Translations under genes and position numbers: made by a program
Part shown: piece by piece, positions 17,278-25,698 of the stretch
Layout of the letters: each line of letters starts with the position of its first letter
How positions within the stretch are numbered: the first letter of the stretch is position 1
The notes under the pieces: model-generated
The model's database searches: none
Told to the model about the DNA's origin: nothing
What the model saw: only the letters and a program-made list of their open reading frames with translations
DNA from: Burkholderiales bacterium
Lineage (GTDB): Bacteria > Pseudomonadota > Gammaproteobacteria > Burkholderiales > JAEUOS01
Direction: 5' to 3'
Assembly: GCA_947473125.1 (NCBI GenBank)
Contig: CANJDH010000036.1
Coordinates: 1-42,697 of the forward strand
Length of the DNA: 42,697 nucleotides

Positions 17278-19716
17278 TCAACCCGGGCTCTTTTGGCGGA
17301 TCGCCAGGATCGCCTGGTTGCGCAGGGTCTTGAGCAGGTTGAGCTCGTTCTTCTCAAAGCGCAGGGTGCGCGCATCGTCAGTGTCGGCGTAGATCAGCGC
17401 CAGCGGCTTCTTGTTGATGATGACCGGAAACAGAATGAATCCGGTCGCCACGACAGCCTTCCGATACCAGTCCGGTACATAAGATTTCACTTTGGCCGAC
17501 TCCCGATCCTCGATGCACAAATCGGCGGCTTTGGAAAGGGCGACAGCAAAGACGTCTTTCGCCGAATCGAGTGGAATACAAAAACCTCTTTTGACAATAA
17601 CGTCGGTATCGACGCCGAAGCCAAAGCGCGCCTTCAGGCTTTTCGTCGCCTGGTCCAGGGTGCACAGCATGACGCGCTTGAAACCCATGCCTCGATACAT
17701 CGTCTCGAGGATGATGCGCAACGCGTCGTTCAATACATATTCCCCGGCGAGGGTGTTGGTGATATCGGATATGCCGGCCGTCAGCATCGCGCTGCGCGCA
17801 TCAGACTCAAGCGGCGCGCTTGCCGAAACCGCTGCTGGCACCTCGGTGTTGAGTACGGTCTCGGCCATTACAGCACCGCTCGCGGTACCCGGGGACCCGG
17901 CATTCACCGCGTCGACTTCGCCGTTGATGGCTTTCAGCTTTCGCACCAGCACGCCATTGCCTACCTGCAGGTCCAACGCCTTGGCTTCATCAATGAAGGC
18001 GCGGGCCGATTTCGCAACCAGCCCGTTGAGCGCGTCGACATCCAGATTGAATACATCCTCGTACTTGGCCGAGAGCTTGCGCACTGCAGAATCGCGCTCG
18101 ACTCCTTCCGGCATCTTGACCACGTCGCAAAGGCGATTCGACAAATCCGCCACAGCGCGCAGCTTGGAGGTATCGCCACGCGCTGCCGGGGCCTTGCTAT
18201 CGGTGATCGGCATGATGGTACCGACGATCTGGTCGGGCAGATTCCATTTTTTCGCCACACCCACCCCGAGGTCGGTGTAGGAAATTCCGAGTACTTCGAC
18301 TGCAGCGTCGTCCTCCTCGATGTTTTCGGAGCGCGCCAAGCGCGCCACGTCCGAGGCTTCCTCGTGCAGGTAGAAGGTCGCCAGCAGCTTGCCGAGCCGG
18401 TGGAACATGGCGCAGATGAATCCTTCCTCGGGATTGCGCAAATCGAGTTTACCGGCCAGCTCACGCGAGAGCATGCCGCTGAAATAGCTCGACGTCACGA
18501 GGTCTTTCATGTCGGCAGCCTGACTCTTGTTTTGCAGGTGCTCGAACAGCATGAGGGACAAGGCGGCGCCGCGCACTTTCTGGAACCCCAGGATCGACAC
18601 CGCACGCGAGATCGTGCTGACGGAGCCGCCGTACGACGAATACGCCACCGTGTTGACCATGCGCAAAATCTTGTTGGTCAGTGCCACATCCTTGAGGACG
18701 CTGTCGGCCAGGGCACTGGTCGGCTCGTTCTCAGATGACACCACGCCGTTGACTTGCGCGATCGTCGTCGAGAGTGCCGGAAAATCGCTCTTGAAACGCA
18801 TGCGCCTGAGCACGTAGTCAAGCGCGCTACCCGCACCTCCCTGCGCGTCTCCGCTATCACCGTTCTGTACCGATGACTTCGGTCGGGCATATTCTGCGAG
18901 CGCATCGATCATCGCTGCAGCATTGGGAAAGCGCTGCTGCGGGTCCTTCTCCAGCGCGCGCATGATGATGCGTTCGAGCCGCTCGTCCACTGCGGCATTG
19001 CGCTGCGAGGGCCGTTCGAAGGATTGGTGCACCATGGCGTACATGATGGCGTGCGGGTCGTGGCCCTTGACGGTGGTCGAACCGGTGACCATTTCATAGA
19101 GCACCATGCCAGCGGCGAACACATCGCAGGCCTCGGTGTAGTCCGCTCCCTTCAGATATTCCGGCGCCATGTAGCGCGGCGTGCCGAACAACCCCTTGCC
19201 GCTGCTGGTGCCCAGGTCGGTGCGCGAGGCGATGCCGAAGTCCATGATGCGCGGCACCCAACCGCTGGTGACCATGATGTTGCCCGGCTTGATGTCGCGA
19301 TGCACGATGCGACGCTCGTGGGCGTAGGCGATGCCTCTGAGCATCGCCAGCGCAAGACCCGCAGCATCTGCCGGCGCAATCTTGCCGACAGTGGCAATTA
19401 TCTCTGAAAGCGGTTCGCCGTCCACATACTCGAACACCAAGTACGGCAATCCGTCGGTCTCGCCGGCATCGAACAGGGCAACGATGTTCGGATGCTGCAG
19501 TTTGCCGACAATGCGTGCCTCATCGAGCATCAAACGCACCGCCTCGGTGCGCTCCCCCGAAAAGCGATCCAGACGCAGGGTCTTCACGGCGACCTGTCGC
19601 TGCAAATGTGGATCTTCCGCCAGATACACCGTGCCCTGCGCGCCGCGCCCGAGTTCGCGTTCGACCCTGAAACGGCCAATCATCTCCGTCGCCGGATACG
19701 CGAGCACCGCTGCCAT
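17278..19716 (-). CDS. Ser/Thr protein kinase-HDOD-GAF fusion protein
   Basis: 812 residues from the ATG at 19716, which has a strong GGAGGA site 4 bases upstream; the open frame continues further but without support. Domains in order: a complete Hanks-type kinase (about 12-275: GRGAQG loop 23-28, VAVK K45, HRDIKPGN with D141, DFG 159-161, GTPRYMAPE); an HDOD domain (about 303-510, with FHRLGK near 438); and a C-terminal GAF-like domain (about 660-805). No membrane segment, so soluble. HDOD domains are degenerate HD domains found in signalling proteins. The combination suggests a ligand-sensing GAF module tied to Ser/Thr phosphorylation and an HDOD output or scaffold (inference). No cognate phosphatase is nearby. 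Confidence 0.88.
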   Translation of the reverse strand: MAAVLAYPATEMIGRFRVERELGRGAQGTVYLAEDPHLQRQVAVKTLRLDRFSGERTEAVRLMLDEARIVGKLQHPNIVALFDAGETDGLPYLVFEYVDGEPLSEIIATVGKIAPADAAGLALAMLRGIAYAHERRIVHRDIKPGNIMVTSGWVPRIMDFGIASRTDLGTSSGKGLFGTPRYMAPEYLKGADYTEACDVFAAGMVLYEMVTGSTTVKGHDPHAIMYAMVHQSFERPSQRNAAVDERLERIIMRALEKDPQQRFPNAAAMIDALAEYARPKSSVQNGDSGDAQGGAGSALDYVLRRMRFKSDFPALSTTIAQVNGVVSSENEPTSALADSVLKDVALTNKILRMVNTVAYSSYGGSVSTISRAVSILGFQKVRGAALSLMLFEHLQNKSQAADMKDLVTSSYFSGMLSRELAGKLDLRNPEEGFICAMFHRLGKLLATFYLHEEASDVARLARSENIEEDDAAVEVLGISYTDLGVGVAKKWNLPDQIVGTIMPITDSKAPAARGDTSKLRAVADLSNRLCDVVKMPEGVERDSAVRKLSAKYEDVFNLDVDALNGLVAKSARAFIDEAKALDLQVGNGVLVRKLKAINGEVDAVNAGSPGTASGAVMAETVLNTEVPAAVSASAPLESDARSAMLTAGISDITNTLAGEYVLNDALRIILETMYRGMGFKRVMLCTLDQATKSLKARFGFGVDTDVIVKRGFCIPLDSAKDVFAVALSKAADLCIEDRESAKVKSYVPDWYRKAVVATGFILFPVIINKKPLALIYADTDDARTLRFEKNELNLLKTLRNQAILAIRQKSPG

Positions 19717-19851
19717 GCTTCCTCCACCGCCTGAGTACGTGATCACCTTTAGTGCAGCAAGTTTATCGGTGAGTGGTCGGGCTTGACACCGAGAACAGCG
19801 CCGCAAACGACCTTCAATTCCCGCAGGACGCCAATCCGCACCGTGCTAGGA

Positions 19852-19880
19852 CCGACACTACCGCAATGAACATGTAAAAT
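19852..19880 (+). promoter_or_regulatory. Predicted promoter of the aminotransferase gene
   Basis: CCGACA (19852-19857), a 17-base spacer, and TAAAAT (19875-19880), resembling sigma-70 -35 and -10 elements. Predicted start near 19887, about 36 bases before the ATG. A perfect dyad GCTGCT-ccgc-AGCAGC (19881-19896) overlaps the start point. Confidence 0.5.
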
Positions 19881-19922
19881 GCTGCTCCGCAGCAGCCTTT
19901 TATTTCCTTTTCTCAGGTTCCC

Positions 19923-21128
19923 ATGGCCTCCCCTCTTTTTGCCCACGTTGAGCTTGCCCCAAAAGACCCGATTCTTGGCGTCACCGAAGCCTTTGTTGCC
20001 GACAAGAACCCGAACAAGGTGAATCTGGGCGTAGGGGTCTACAACGATGACAACGGCAAGCTTCCCTTGCTCGCATGCGTCAAGCTGGCCGAGGAAGAAA
20101 TGGCCAAGACACTGACGCCGCGCGGCTATCTGCCGATCGATGGCCTGGCCGCATACGACAGTGCGGTGCGCAACCTGGTATTCGGCGCAGACAGCGAAAT
20201 CGTGAAAAGCAACCGCGCCGTGACGGTGCAAGGATTGGGCGGTACCGGAGGGCTGAAAATAGGCGCGGATTTTTTGAAGCGCATCAACCCGGATGCACAA
20301 GTCTGGATCAGTGACCCGTCGTGGGAAAACCATCGCGCGCTGTTCGAAGGCGCCGGGTTCACGGTCAAGACCTATCCTTACTACGACGCGGCGAAAAAAG
20401 ATGTTGATTTCGCTGCCATGCTCAATGCCCTCAACGGTGCGCCCGCCGGCACTGTGATCGTGTTGCACGTCTGCTGCCACAACCCGACCGGCTACGACAT
20501 CACGCCAAGCCAGTGGGCGCAAGTGGTGACGATGGTGCGCGCGCGCGACCTCATTCCGTTCCTTGATTTTGCCTACCAGGGATTTGCCGAAGGCATTGAT
20601 GCCGATGGTGCCGCGGTCCATCTGTTTTCCGCTACGCCCGGGCCGCTGCTGGTGTCGAGTTCGTTCTCGAAATCCTTTTCGCTGTATGGCGAGCGCGTTG
20701 GCGCATTGTCCGCAGTGGGCAAGGACGCGGAGGAAGCGGCGCGCCTGCTGTCGCAGCTGAAACGCATCGTGCGCACCAATTACTCGAACCCGCCCACGCA
20801 CGGCGGCAAGATCGTGGTCGCGGTCCTCGGCAATCCGGCGCTGCGCAAGATGTGGGAAGACGAACTGGGCGAAATGCGCGAGCGCATCAAGAAAATGCGT
20901 GTCAAGCTAGTCGAGAGCATCGAGGCGCGCGTGCCGGGCTCGGATTTCAAGTTCATCGCGCGCCAGCGCGGCATGTTTTCCTATTCCGGGCTCACCAGGG
21001 CGCAGGTCGGGCGCCTGCGCGACGAATACTCGATCTACGCCATTGATACTGGCCGGATTTGCGTCGCCGCACTGAACTCGAAGAACATCGACTACGTTGC
21101 GGACGCAATCGCCAGTGTCATCAAGTAG
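19923..21128 (+). CDS. Aspartate/aromatic amino acid aminotransferase (AspC/TyrB family)
   Basis: PLP enzyme that moves amino groups between aspartate or aromatic amino acids and 2-oxoacids. 401 residues, family length. Visible residues: NLGVGVY near the N-terminus, GLGGTGG (phosphate side), HNPTG (186-190), LDFAYQGF, the PLP lysine K250 in SSSFSKSFSLYGERVG with R258 following, and the substrate-carboxylate Arg in TGRICVAALN. This is subgroup I-alpha, where AspC and TyrB cannot be split by motif. The gene is divergent from the kinase and uvrB, a typical betaproteobacterial arrangement, and ends at a strong terminator. Confidence 0.92.
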   Translation: MASPLFAHVELAPKDPILGVTEAFVADKNPNKVNLGVGVYNDDNGKLPLLACVKLAEEEMAKTLTPRGYLPIDGLAAYDSAVRNLVFGADSEIVKSNRAVTVQGLGGTGGLKIGADFLKRINPDAQVWISDPSWENHRALFEGAGFTVKTYPYYDAAKKDVDFAAMLNALNGAPAGTVIVLHVCCHNPTGYDITPSQWAQVVTMVRARDLIPFLDFAYQGFAEGIDADGAAVHLFSATPGPLLVSSSFSKSFSLYGERVGALSAVGKDAEEAARLLSQLKRIVRTNYSNPPTHGGKIVVAVLGNPALRKMWEDELGEMRERIKKMRVKLVESIEARVPGSDFKFIARQRGMFSYSGLTRAQVGRLRDEYSIYAIDTGRICVAALNSKNIDYVADAIASVIK

Positions 21129-21154
21129 GTAAAGACCGTTCCGCGCCGTACCCG

Positions 21155-21178
21155 AAAGCCCGCCATGGCGGGCTTTTT
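21155..21178. terminator. Symmetric Rho-independent terminator
   Basis: AAAGCCCGCC and GGCGGGCTTT form a 10-bp stem around AT (the real loop is probably CATG), followed by T5. It ends the aminotransferase transcript and touches the stop codon of the convergent AsmA-like gene; the A-tract lets it act for both. Confidence 0.9.
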
Positions 21179-21594
21179 CATTTTCCGAACATCATGCCGA
21201 TCTTGTCGCCCACTGACGAGCCGATCGAGGTGCCGACCCCGGGTAACAACACGGACCCGACCATGGCCCCGGCGATACTGTCTTTGGTCGGCTGCAGGAT
21301 CGGACGGTTGAGCATCCCGCTCACGGCAAGCGGCACGCCCACCAGGCCAGCAGTGCCCTTGATTTCTGTGTCGATCCGTCCCGAGAGCTGCTTTGCGGGG
21401 CTGATGTCGACGTTGCCATGTGCCTTGAGAACCCTCGATGTCACGTTCTGCAATTTGTAAGCACGCCCCTGCAGCTTGACCCTTCCACTTAGCTGGTCGA
21501 ACTGCGTGTTGCCACCCCCGCCACTCGCCTTGAGTAGGCTTTGTGCGGCGGAAGCCAGGTGTCTCAGCAGAAAAATGGCAACGGATTGGTGCAT
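21178..21594 (-). CDS. Short AsmA-C-terminus-like protein, possibly a remnant
   Basis: 138 residues from the ATG at 21594 (a TTG at 21603 is also possible). After a hydrophobic start (VAIFLLRHLASAAQSLL) the protein reads like the beta-rich C-terminal part of AsmA-family envelope proteins: FDQLSGRVKLQGRAYKL, then SGRIDTEIKG, then PLAVSGMLNRPILQPTKDSI and a glycine-rich end. AsmA proteins are normally 600 or more residues, so this is either a small stand-alone relative or the last exon-like piece of a decayed gene. The upstream frame stays open for about 90 bases but does not look AsmA-like. Assignment is by pattern only. Confidence 0.5.
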   Translation of the reverse strand: MHQSVAIFLLRHLASAAQSLLKASGGGGNTQFDQLSGRVKLQGRAYKLQNVTSRVLKAHGNVDISPAKQLSGRIDTEIKGTAGLVGVPLAVSGMLNRPILQPTKDSIAGAMVGSVLLPGVGTSIGSSVGDKIGMMFGK

Positions 21595-21735
21595 CGCACC
21601 CAAAATGGGGATATAATCATCGGCTGTCCTATCTGCAGCTATACGCGAATAGAATTCGTTTCCGCGGAAATTCGCGCATAGCGGTAGAGGGCAAACTTCC
21701 CCTTACGATCAATCCGTTATTGCAAAGGAAATCAC

Positions 21736-22095
21736 ATGAACAAGTCACTCCTCCTGGCCGCCCTCGTGGCTGCTGCTGTTGCCGCTTGCGGCGAAGAAAA
21801 GAAACCCGCTCCGGCACCGGCTCCTGCCGCTGCCCCGGCACCGGCTCCTGCTGCTGCTCCGGCACCGGCTCCGGCGCCGGCTGCTGCCCCCGCACCGGCC
21901 CCGGCTGCTGACGCTGCCAAGCCTGCTGATGCCCCCAAGGCTGACGAGAAGAAAGACGCTGCTGCCGCTCCTGCTCCGGCCGCTGCTCCCGCTGCCGACG
22001 CTGCCAAAGCTGCTGCCGGCGCTGCTGCCGACAAAGCAATGGAAAAAGGCAAAGAGATGGTCAAGGACGCTGCCAAGGATGCAATGAAGAAGTAA
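21736..22095 (+). CDS. Small Ala/Pro-repeat lipoprotein
   Basis: 119 residues. A lipoprotein signal peptide (MNKSLLLAALVAAAVAAC) gives a lipobox AVAAC with the acylated Cys at 18. Then comes a charged patch (GEEKK), an Ala/Pro repeat (24-58), an Asp/Lys segment, and a Lys-rich amphipathic helix to the end (KAMEKGKEMVKDAAKDAMKK). AAGGA stands 7 bases before the ATG. A TATAAT at 21612-21617 could be the -10, with no clear -35. The layout resembles a tethered spacer in the envelope: lipid anchor, extended Ala/Pro rod, cationic helix. No enzyme domain is present. It ends at an excellent terminator and is probably monocistronic. Confidence 0.85.
   Translation: MNKSLLLAALVAAAVAACGEEKKPAPAPAPAAAPAPAPAAAPAPAPAPAAAPAPAPAADAAKPADAPKADEKKDAAAAPAPAAAPAADAAKAAAGAAADKAMEKGKEMVKDAAKDAMKK
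21805..21909 (+). repeat. In-frame Ala/Pro tandem repeat
   Basis: Degenerate tandem units built from GCT/CCG/GCA codons encode PAPAPAPAAA-type blocks (residues 24-58 of the lipoprotein). The units are imperfect, but similar enough to allow slippage or unequal recombination that changes length without shifting frame. Confidence 0.8.
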
Positions 22096-22114
22096 TTCTT
22101 CAAGTCGCACCAGC

Positions 22115-22142
22115 AAAAAAGCCGGGGAAACCCGGCTTTTTT
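22115..22142. terminator. Rho-independent terminator with GAAA loop
   Basis: A6-GCCGGG, a GAAA tetraloop, then CCCGGC-T6. Ends the lipoprotein transcript 20 bases after its stop. The mirrored A-tract lets it also serve the convergent operon that ends at 22202. Confidence 0.95.
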
Positions 22143-22201
22143 GCTTTTGAGCAACACCACTGCGCGTAAACCTAGCCCCTACCACTTGGGGCAAGCTTGG
22201 A

Positions 22202-22999
22202 TCAGAGTGTGCGCCAGTCGAACCCTTCCTGTTGATCCGCGATCCCGATCCATTCCGTCTCGCACCCCAGTGCGCCAGCCAGCGCTGCCTGCGCCAGCTC
22301 CCGGGTGTTGTTTTGACTGCTCAAATGCGCGGCAACGACATGTCGCAGCCCCGGGTGCTGCAGATTCGCGAGCAACTGTGCAGCCTGCTGATTGTCCAAA
22401 TGGCCGTACGCCCCACCAACGCGCGACTTGAGCGACGTAGGGTACGGTCCAGCGGCAAGCATGCGCGCATCGTGGTTGCATTCGAGTACGAGGCCGTCAC
22501 AACGCGCCAGCATGGAAACCACGTGAGCCGTGGTACTGCCAAGGTCGGTCAATACCCCGAGCCGACGGTCGCCGTCGGAAAACACATATTGCGCGGGCTC
22601 ACGCGCATCGTGCGGCACCGGAAACGGCAATATCTCCAGCGCGCCGACCGAAAACGGTGCGTGATGATCTATTAACACGATCTCGAAAGCATCCGCCTGC
22701 GCATCCGATTTTGCGACAGTTCCGAGCCCGGATGCCACGTAGGTACCGTAGGTCATCCATACCGGTGTGCCGTGCTTGCGCGCAAACCGCGGTACGCCGC
22801 CAATATGGTCTCCGTGCTCGTGCGTCACGATGATCGCATTGATGCATCCCGGTTCCAGGCCAAGGCGCGCCAGGCGCCGCTCCGCGTCGCGTATCCCAAA
22901 CCCGCAGTCGAGCATGACCCGAGTGACTACGCTGCCGTCACTCGCTTCAACGATCAGGGCGTTGCCCTCGCTGCCGGATCCAAGCGACGCGAACCGCAA
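22202..22999 (-). CDS. MBL-fold metallohydrolase (YycJ/WalJ-like)
   Basis: 265 residues from a TTG at 22999, chosen because it yields the family opening (M)RFASLGSGSEGN exactly; no ATG or GTG lies nearby and the longer frame overlaps bamC. Motifs: SLGSGSEGNALIVE, then the metal-binding THEHGDH, D-rich strands, and a distal His in GAYGHLDN and AAHLSSQNN. The YycJ/WalJ branch contains predicted exonucleases or phosphodiesterases acting on DNA in Gram-positives; the role here is unproven. It is last in the DUF924-methyltransferase-dapA-bamC operon, a common betaproteobacterial order. Confidence 0.85.
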   Translation of the reverse strand: MRFASLGSGSEGNALIVEASDGSVVTRVMLDCGFGIRDAERRLARLGLEPGCINAIIVTHEHGDHIGGVPRFARKHGTPVWMTYGTYVASGLGTVAKSDAQADAFEIVLIDHHAPFSVGALEILPFPVPHDAREPAQYVFSDGDRRLGVLTDLGSTTAHVVSMLARCDGLVLECNHDARMLAAGPYPTSLKSRVGGAYGHLDNQQAAQLLANLQHPGLRHVVAAHLSSQNNTRELAQAALAGALGCETEWIGIADQQEGFDWRTL

Positions 23000-23033
23000 G
23001 TAGGTCAGCCTGGAACGGGCAAGGCCGCCCGCG

Positions 23034-24185
23034 TCACTTGAGTTGCTCGTGCAGCAGTCCGAGAATGCGCTGGGTCGTGACGGAATTCTCCGTCGCGCCC
23101 GTCTTGGACAGCACCGCCACCTGGGTTGCAGTGCGCGCGTCGCGTACCTGGACCTGATATTGCTCGGCGGTTTTCGGCGCATCGCTGCGGAAAATATTCG
23201 TGACCCGGCTCATGATCCCGGTTTCGGGCTTTTTTTGCCCGGCGTCCGGGTCGGCATACCGCACAAAATACAGCCCTTTGGAACGATCCCGGTCCTCGAC
23301 CGTAAATCCGACCCGATCCAGTGCCAGCCCCACCCTGCGCCACGCGCGGTCGAACGTGTCATCCATTTCGACCAGGCTGTCGCTGCCGGTGCGAATGATC
23401 TTGGCCCGCTCCGCCGGCCGATCGCCGACTGCGAGCGCTTGCTTGGCCCGGCTTTCGTCGGTTCCAAGGCGCACCATCAGTCGTGTCAGAAAATCGGCCT
23501 CCAGTTCGGGATCCGCCGGGCGCGGTTGCCACACGGTCTGGTCACGGCCTTCGGTCTTGTAGATTTCGATCATGCCGCGATGGCTGACATAGATCTCGGT
23601 ATCACCATTCGGGCTGGTTTCCATACGGGTGCGAAACTTGTCGCGCTCCGGAGTGGAATAAAGCGCATCGAGAAACCTGCCGACCGTGCGGCGGATGATG
23701 TCCTGCCCGATTTTGGCGCGATTCTCGGCCCAGTCGGTTTCCATCACGCCCGATTCCGGCCGTTCGATATCGATCACGAATCCGTTTTCCTGCCAGAACT
23801 CCTTGACGGTCTGCCAGATCTGATCGGGCTTGGCACTCACCACCATCCAGCGTTGCGTGCCGGCGCGCTCGATACGCGCGTCCTTGATGGTCGGCAGTAC
23901 ACCGGCTGCAACAGGACGCGTTCCGGCTCGCGTCGCCTCGCTACTGGCGGTCGCCACCCTGCGCGCACCATCCCCGGGGACCGCAAAGCGATCATCGCGG
24001 GTGGGAGCGGTCAGATCCGGCGGCACTTCAAGCGACGGGGCGGCCTGCGCCTGGCCCTGGCTCTGGTAATCAATTTTTTCGCCCTTGAAAACGTTGGAGG
24101 TCCAGGTACAGCCTGCAAGCGCGCACGCCGCCAGAACTGCGACCATGGCGCGGGGCAGGCAAATTTTCCTCGGCATCGAATTCAT
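23034..24185 (-). CDS. bamC: Outer membrane protein assembly factor BamC
   Basis: Lipoprotein subunit of the BAM complex that inserts beta-barrels in the outer membrane. 383 residues. A type II signal ends in ALAGC, followed by an unstructured segment with the PPDLTAP motif that binds BamD in known BamC proteins, then two helix-grip domains (around WQTVKEFWQENGF and WRRVGLALDRVGF). The ATG at 24185 shares one base with the dapA stop (TGATG); a further ATG at 24176 (MPRKIC) gives an equally good signal peptide. The dapA-bamC pairing is well known. Confidence 0.92.
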   Translation of the reverse strand: MNSMPRKICLPRAMVAVLAACALAGCTWTSNVFKGEKIDYQSQGQAQAAPSLEVPPDLTAPTRDDRFAVPGDGARRVATASSEATRAGTRPVAAGVLPTIKDARIERAGTQRWMVVSAKPDQIWQTVKEFWQENGFVIDIERPESGVMETDWAENRAKIGQDIIRRTVGRFLDALYSTPERDKFRTRMETSPNGDTEIYVSHRGMIEIYKTEGRDQTVWQPRPADPELEADFLTRLMVRLGTDESRAKQALAVGDRPAERAKIIRTGSDSLVEMDDTFDRAWRRVGLALDRVGFTVEDRDRSKGLYFVRYADPDAGQKKPETGIMSRVTNIFRSDAPKTAEQYQVQVRDARTATQVAVLSKTGATENSVTTQRILGLLHEQLK

Positions 24186-25081
24186 CACAGCTTGATCCCC
24201 GCCTGACGCATCGCCTCTTCAATTGCCGCCACGTGCTGCGCCGACATCGGCGTCATCGGCAAGCGCAATGCACCGCCGGCCAGCCCCATGCGCGCCACCG
24301 CCCATTTCACCGGAATCGGATTGGCTTCGAGGAACAGCCGCTGATGCAGCGGCAGGAGCAGGTTATTGATGTTGCGCCCGCTGGCCAGATCACCTCTGAT
24401 TGCTGCGTCGATCATCTGGTGCATTAACTTGGGCGCGACGTTGGCAGTCACCGAAATCGTGCCGTGGCCTCCGAGCAGCGTAAACGCGAGCGCCGTGCCA
24501 TCGCAACCGGACAGCATCGAAAAATCGGCCTTGCCGGCGCGCCCGAGATCGCGCATCAAATGCGAGGCACGCTCAATGTTGTCGGTGGCATCCTTGAGCC
24601 CGACGATACCCGGCACCTGCGCCAGGCGCAGCACCGTTTCGTTGCTCATGTCCGCGACGGTGCGGCCCGGCACGTTGTACATCAGCATCGGTAGGTCGAC
24701 CGACTCCGCCTGCGCCTTGAAATGGCGGTACAGGCCCTCCTGTGTCGGGCGGTTGTAATAAGGCACCACCGACAGGCATCCGTCGGCGCCGACCGATTTT
24801 GCGTAACGCATCAACTCGGTGGCCTCGGCGGTCGAATTGGCGCCGGTGCCGGCAATCACCGGAATGCGCTTCGCCGCGTGCTCGACCGTGGTCTTGATCA
24901 AGAGGCAGTGTTCGTCGTGATTCACCGTGGGCGATTCGCCGGTGGTGCCGACTATGACGATGCCGTCGGTGCCCTCGGCCACATGCCAGTCGATCAGGCG
25001 CTTGAGTGCCGGCAGGTCCAGTGAACCGTCGTCCTGCATGGGCGTGACTATCGCCACCAGACTGCCTTTGAACATGACCAT
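24185..25081 (-). CDS. dapA: 4-hydroxy-tetrahydrodipicolinate synthase
   Basis: Condenses pyruvate with aspartate semialdehyde in lysine and diaminopimelate synthesis. 298 residues from the ATG at 25081, which has AAGGG about 6 bases upstream; an ATG two codons on (25075) would number the catalytic residues as in E. coli. Motifs: [16 protein letters not shown], the catalytic Tyr135 in MYNVPGR and the Schiff-base Lys163 in GLKDAT. Full length and unremarkable. Third gene of the operon, coupled to bamC by a one-base overlap. Confidence 0.96.
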   Translation of the reverse strand: MVMFKGSLVAIVTPMQDDGSLDLPALKRLIDWHVAEGTDGIVIVGTTGESPTVNHDEHCLLIKTTVEHAAKRIPVIAGTGANSTAEATELMRYAKSVGADGCLSVVPYYNRPTQEGLYRHFKAQAESVDLPMLMYNVPGRTVADMSNETVLRLAQVPGIVGLKDATDNIERASHLMRDLGRAGKADFSMLSGCDGTALAFTLLGGHGTISVTANVAPKLMHQMIDAAIRGDLASGRNINNLLLPLHQRLFLEANPIPVKWAVARMGLAGGALRLPMTPMSAQHVAAIEEAMRQAGIKL

Positions 25082-25120
25082 CGGAAACCCTTGTAATTGA
25101 TGCTTGGACAACGTCGAATT

Positions 25121-25696
25121 TTACTCCAACCGCCCCCGCTCCGGAGACAAAAGCGGTGGCTTGACAGCGCACAGGCGCTGCAGCATGGAAGGCTTGGGAT
25201 TGGCGGAAAAACCGTCTTCAAATGCCGTTACGAGCAACCCTGCCTGATGCGCAAACGCCAGCAATTCCCCCGGGTGCAGCAAGAATGCAGGACTCGAGGG
25301 TTTGCCGTAGGACTCGTTGCCGGTCCTGAAAGTTTCATAAATCAGAACCGCGCCCGGCGCGAGCGCCGCGGCGATCTTGGGCAACAGAGGGCGATGCAGA
25401 TAGTTTGTTACAACGATGGCGTCAAACAATACGTCCTGATACGGCCACGCCTCCCCTTCCAGGTCCAGGCATCGCGTCAAAATTCCGGGCGTCCGCGCCA
25501 ATGCAGTCAGGCAGCTTGCATCGACATCCACGGCTTCCACCCGATAACCCAGTGCCGCCAGACGGCGCGCATGCCTGCCGCTGCCACACGCCAGGTCGAG
25601 CACAGTGCCGCCCGGAACGATCGAACCGGCCCACCGCGCCACCCACCCGGATACTCCCGAAACAGGTGGATGCGTACCAACATGAGTCAACGCCAT
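25121..25696 (-). CDS. Class I SAM-dependent methyltransferase
   Basis: 191 residues, cytoplasmic. Motif I VLDLACGSGRHARRLA, the acidic end of strand 2 (VEAVDVD) and motif IV FDAIVVTNYLHRPLL mark a class I methyltransferase related to the TehB/UbiE-like small-molecule branch. Start chosen at ATG 25696, two bases after the DUF924 stop. It sits between DUF924 and dapA in one operon. The substrate is not identifiable. Confidence 0.85.
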   Translation of the reverse strand: MALTHVGTHPPVSGVSGWVARWAGSIVPGGTVLDLACGSGRHARRLAALGYRVEAVDVDASCLTALARTPGILTRCLDLEGEAWPYQDVLFDAIVVTNYLHRPLLPKIAAALAPGAVLIYETFRTGNESYGKPSSPAFLLHPGELLAFAHQAGLLVTAFEDGFSANPKPSMLQRLCAVKPPLLSPERGRLE

Positions 25697-25698
25697 GG

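Noticed and set aside
21629..22194. Minus-strand frames rich in Gly/Ser or Gln/Arg across the lipoprotein gene
   Set aside because: Mirror translations of the Ala/Pro repeat; the plus-strand lipoprotein has a lipobox, ribosome site and terminator.
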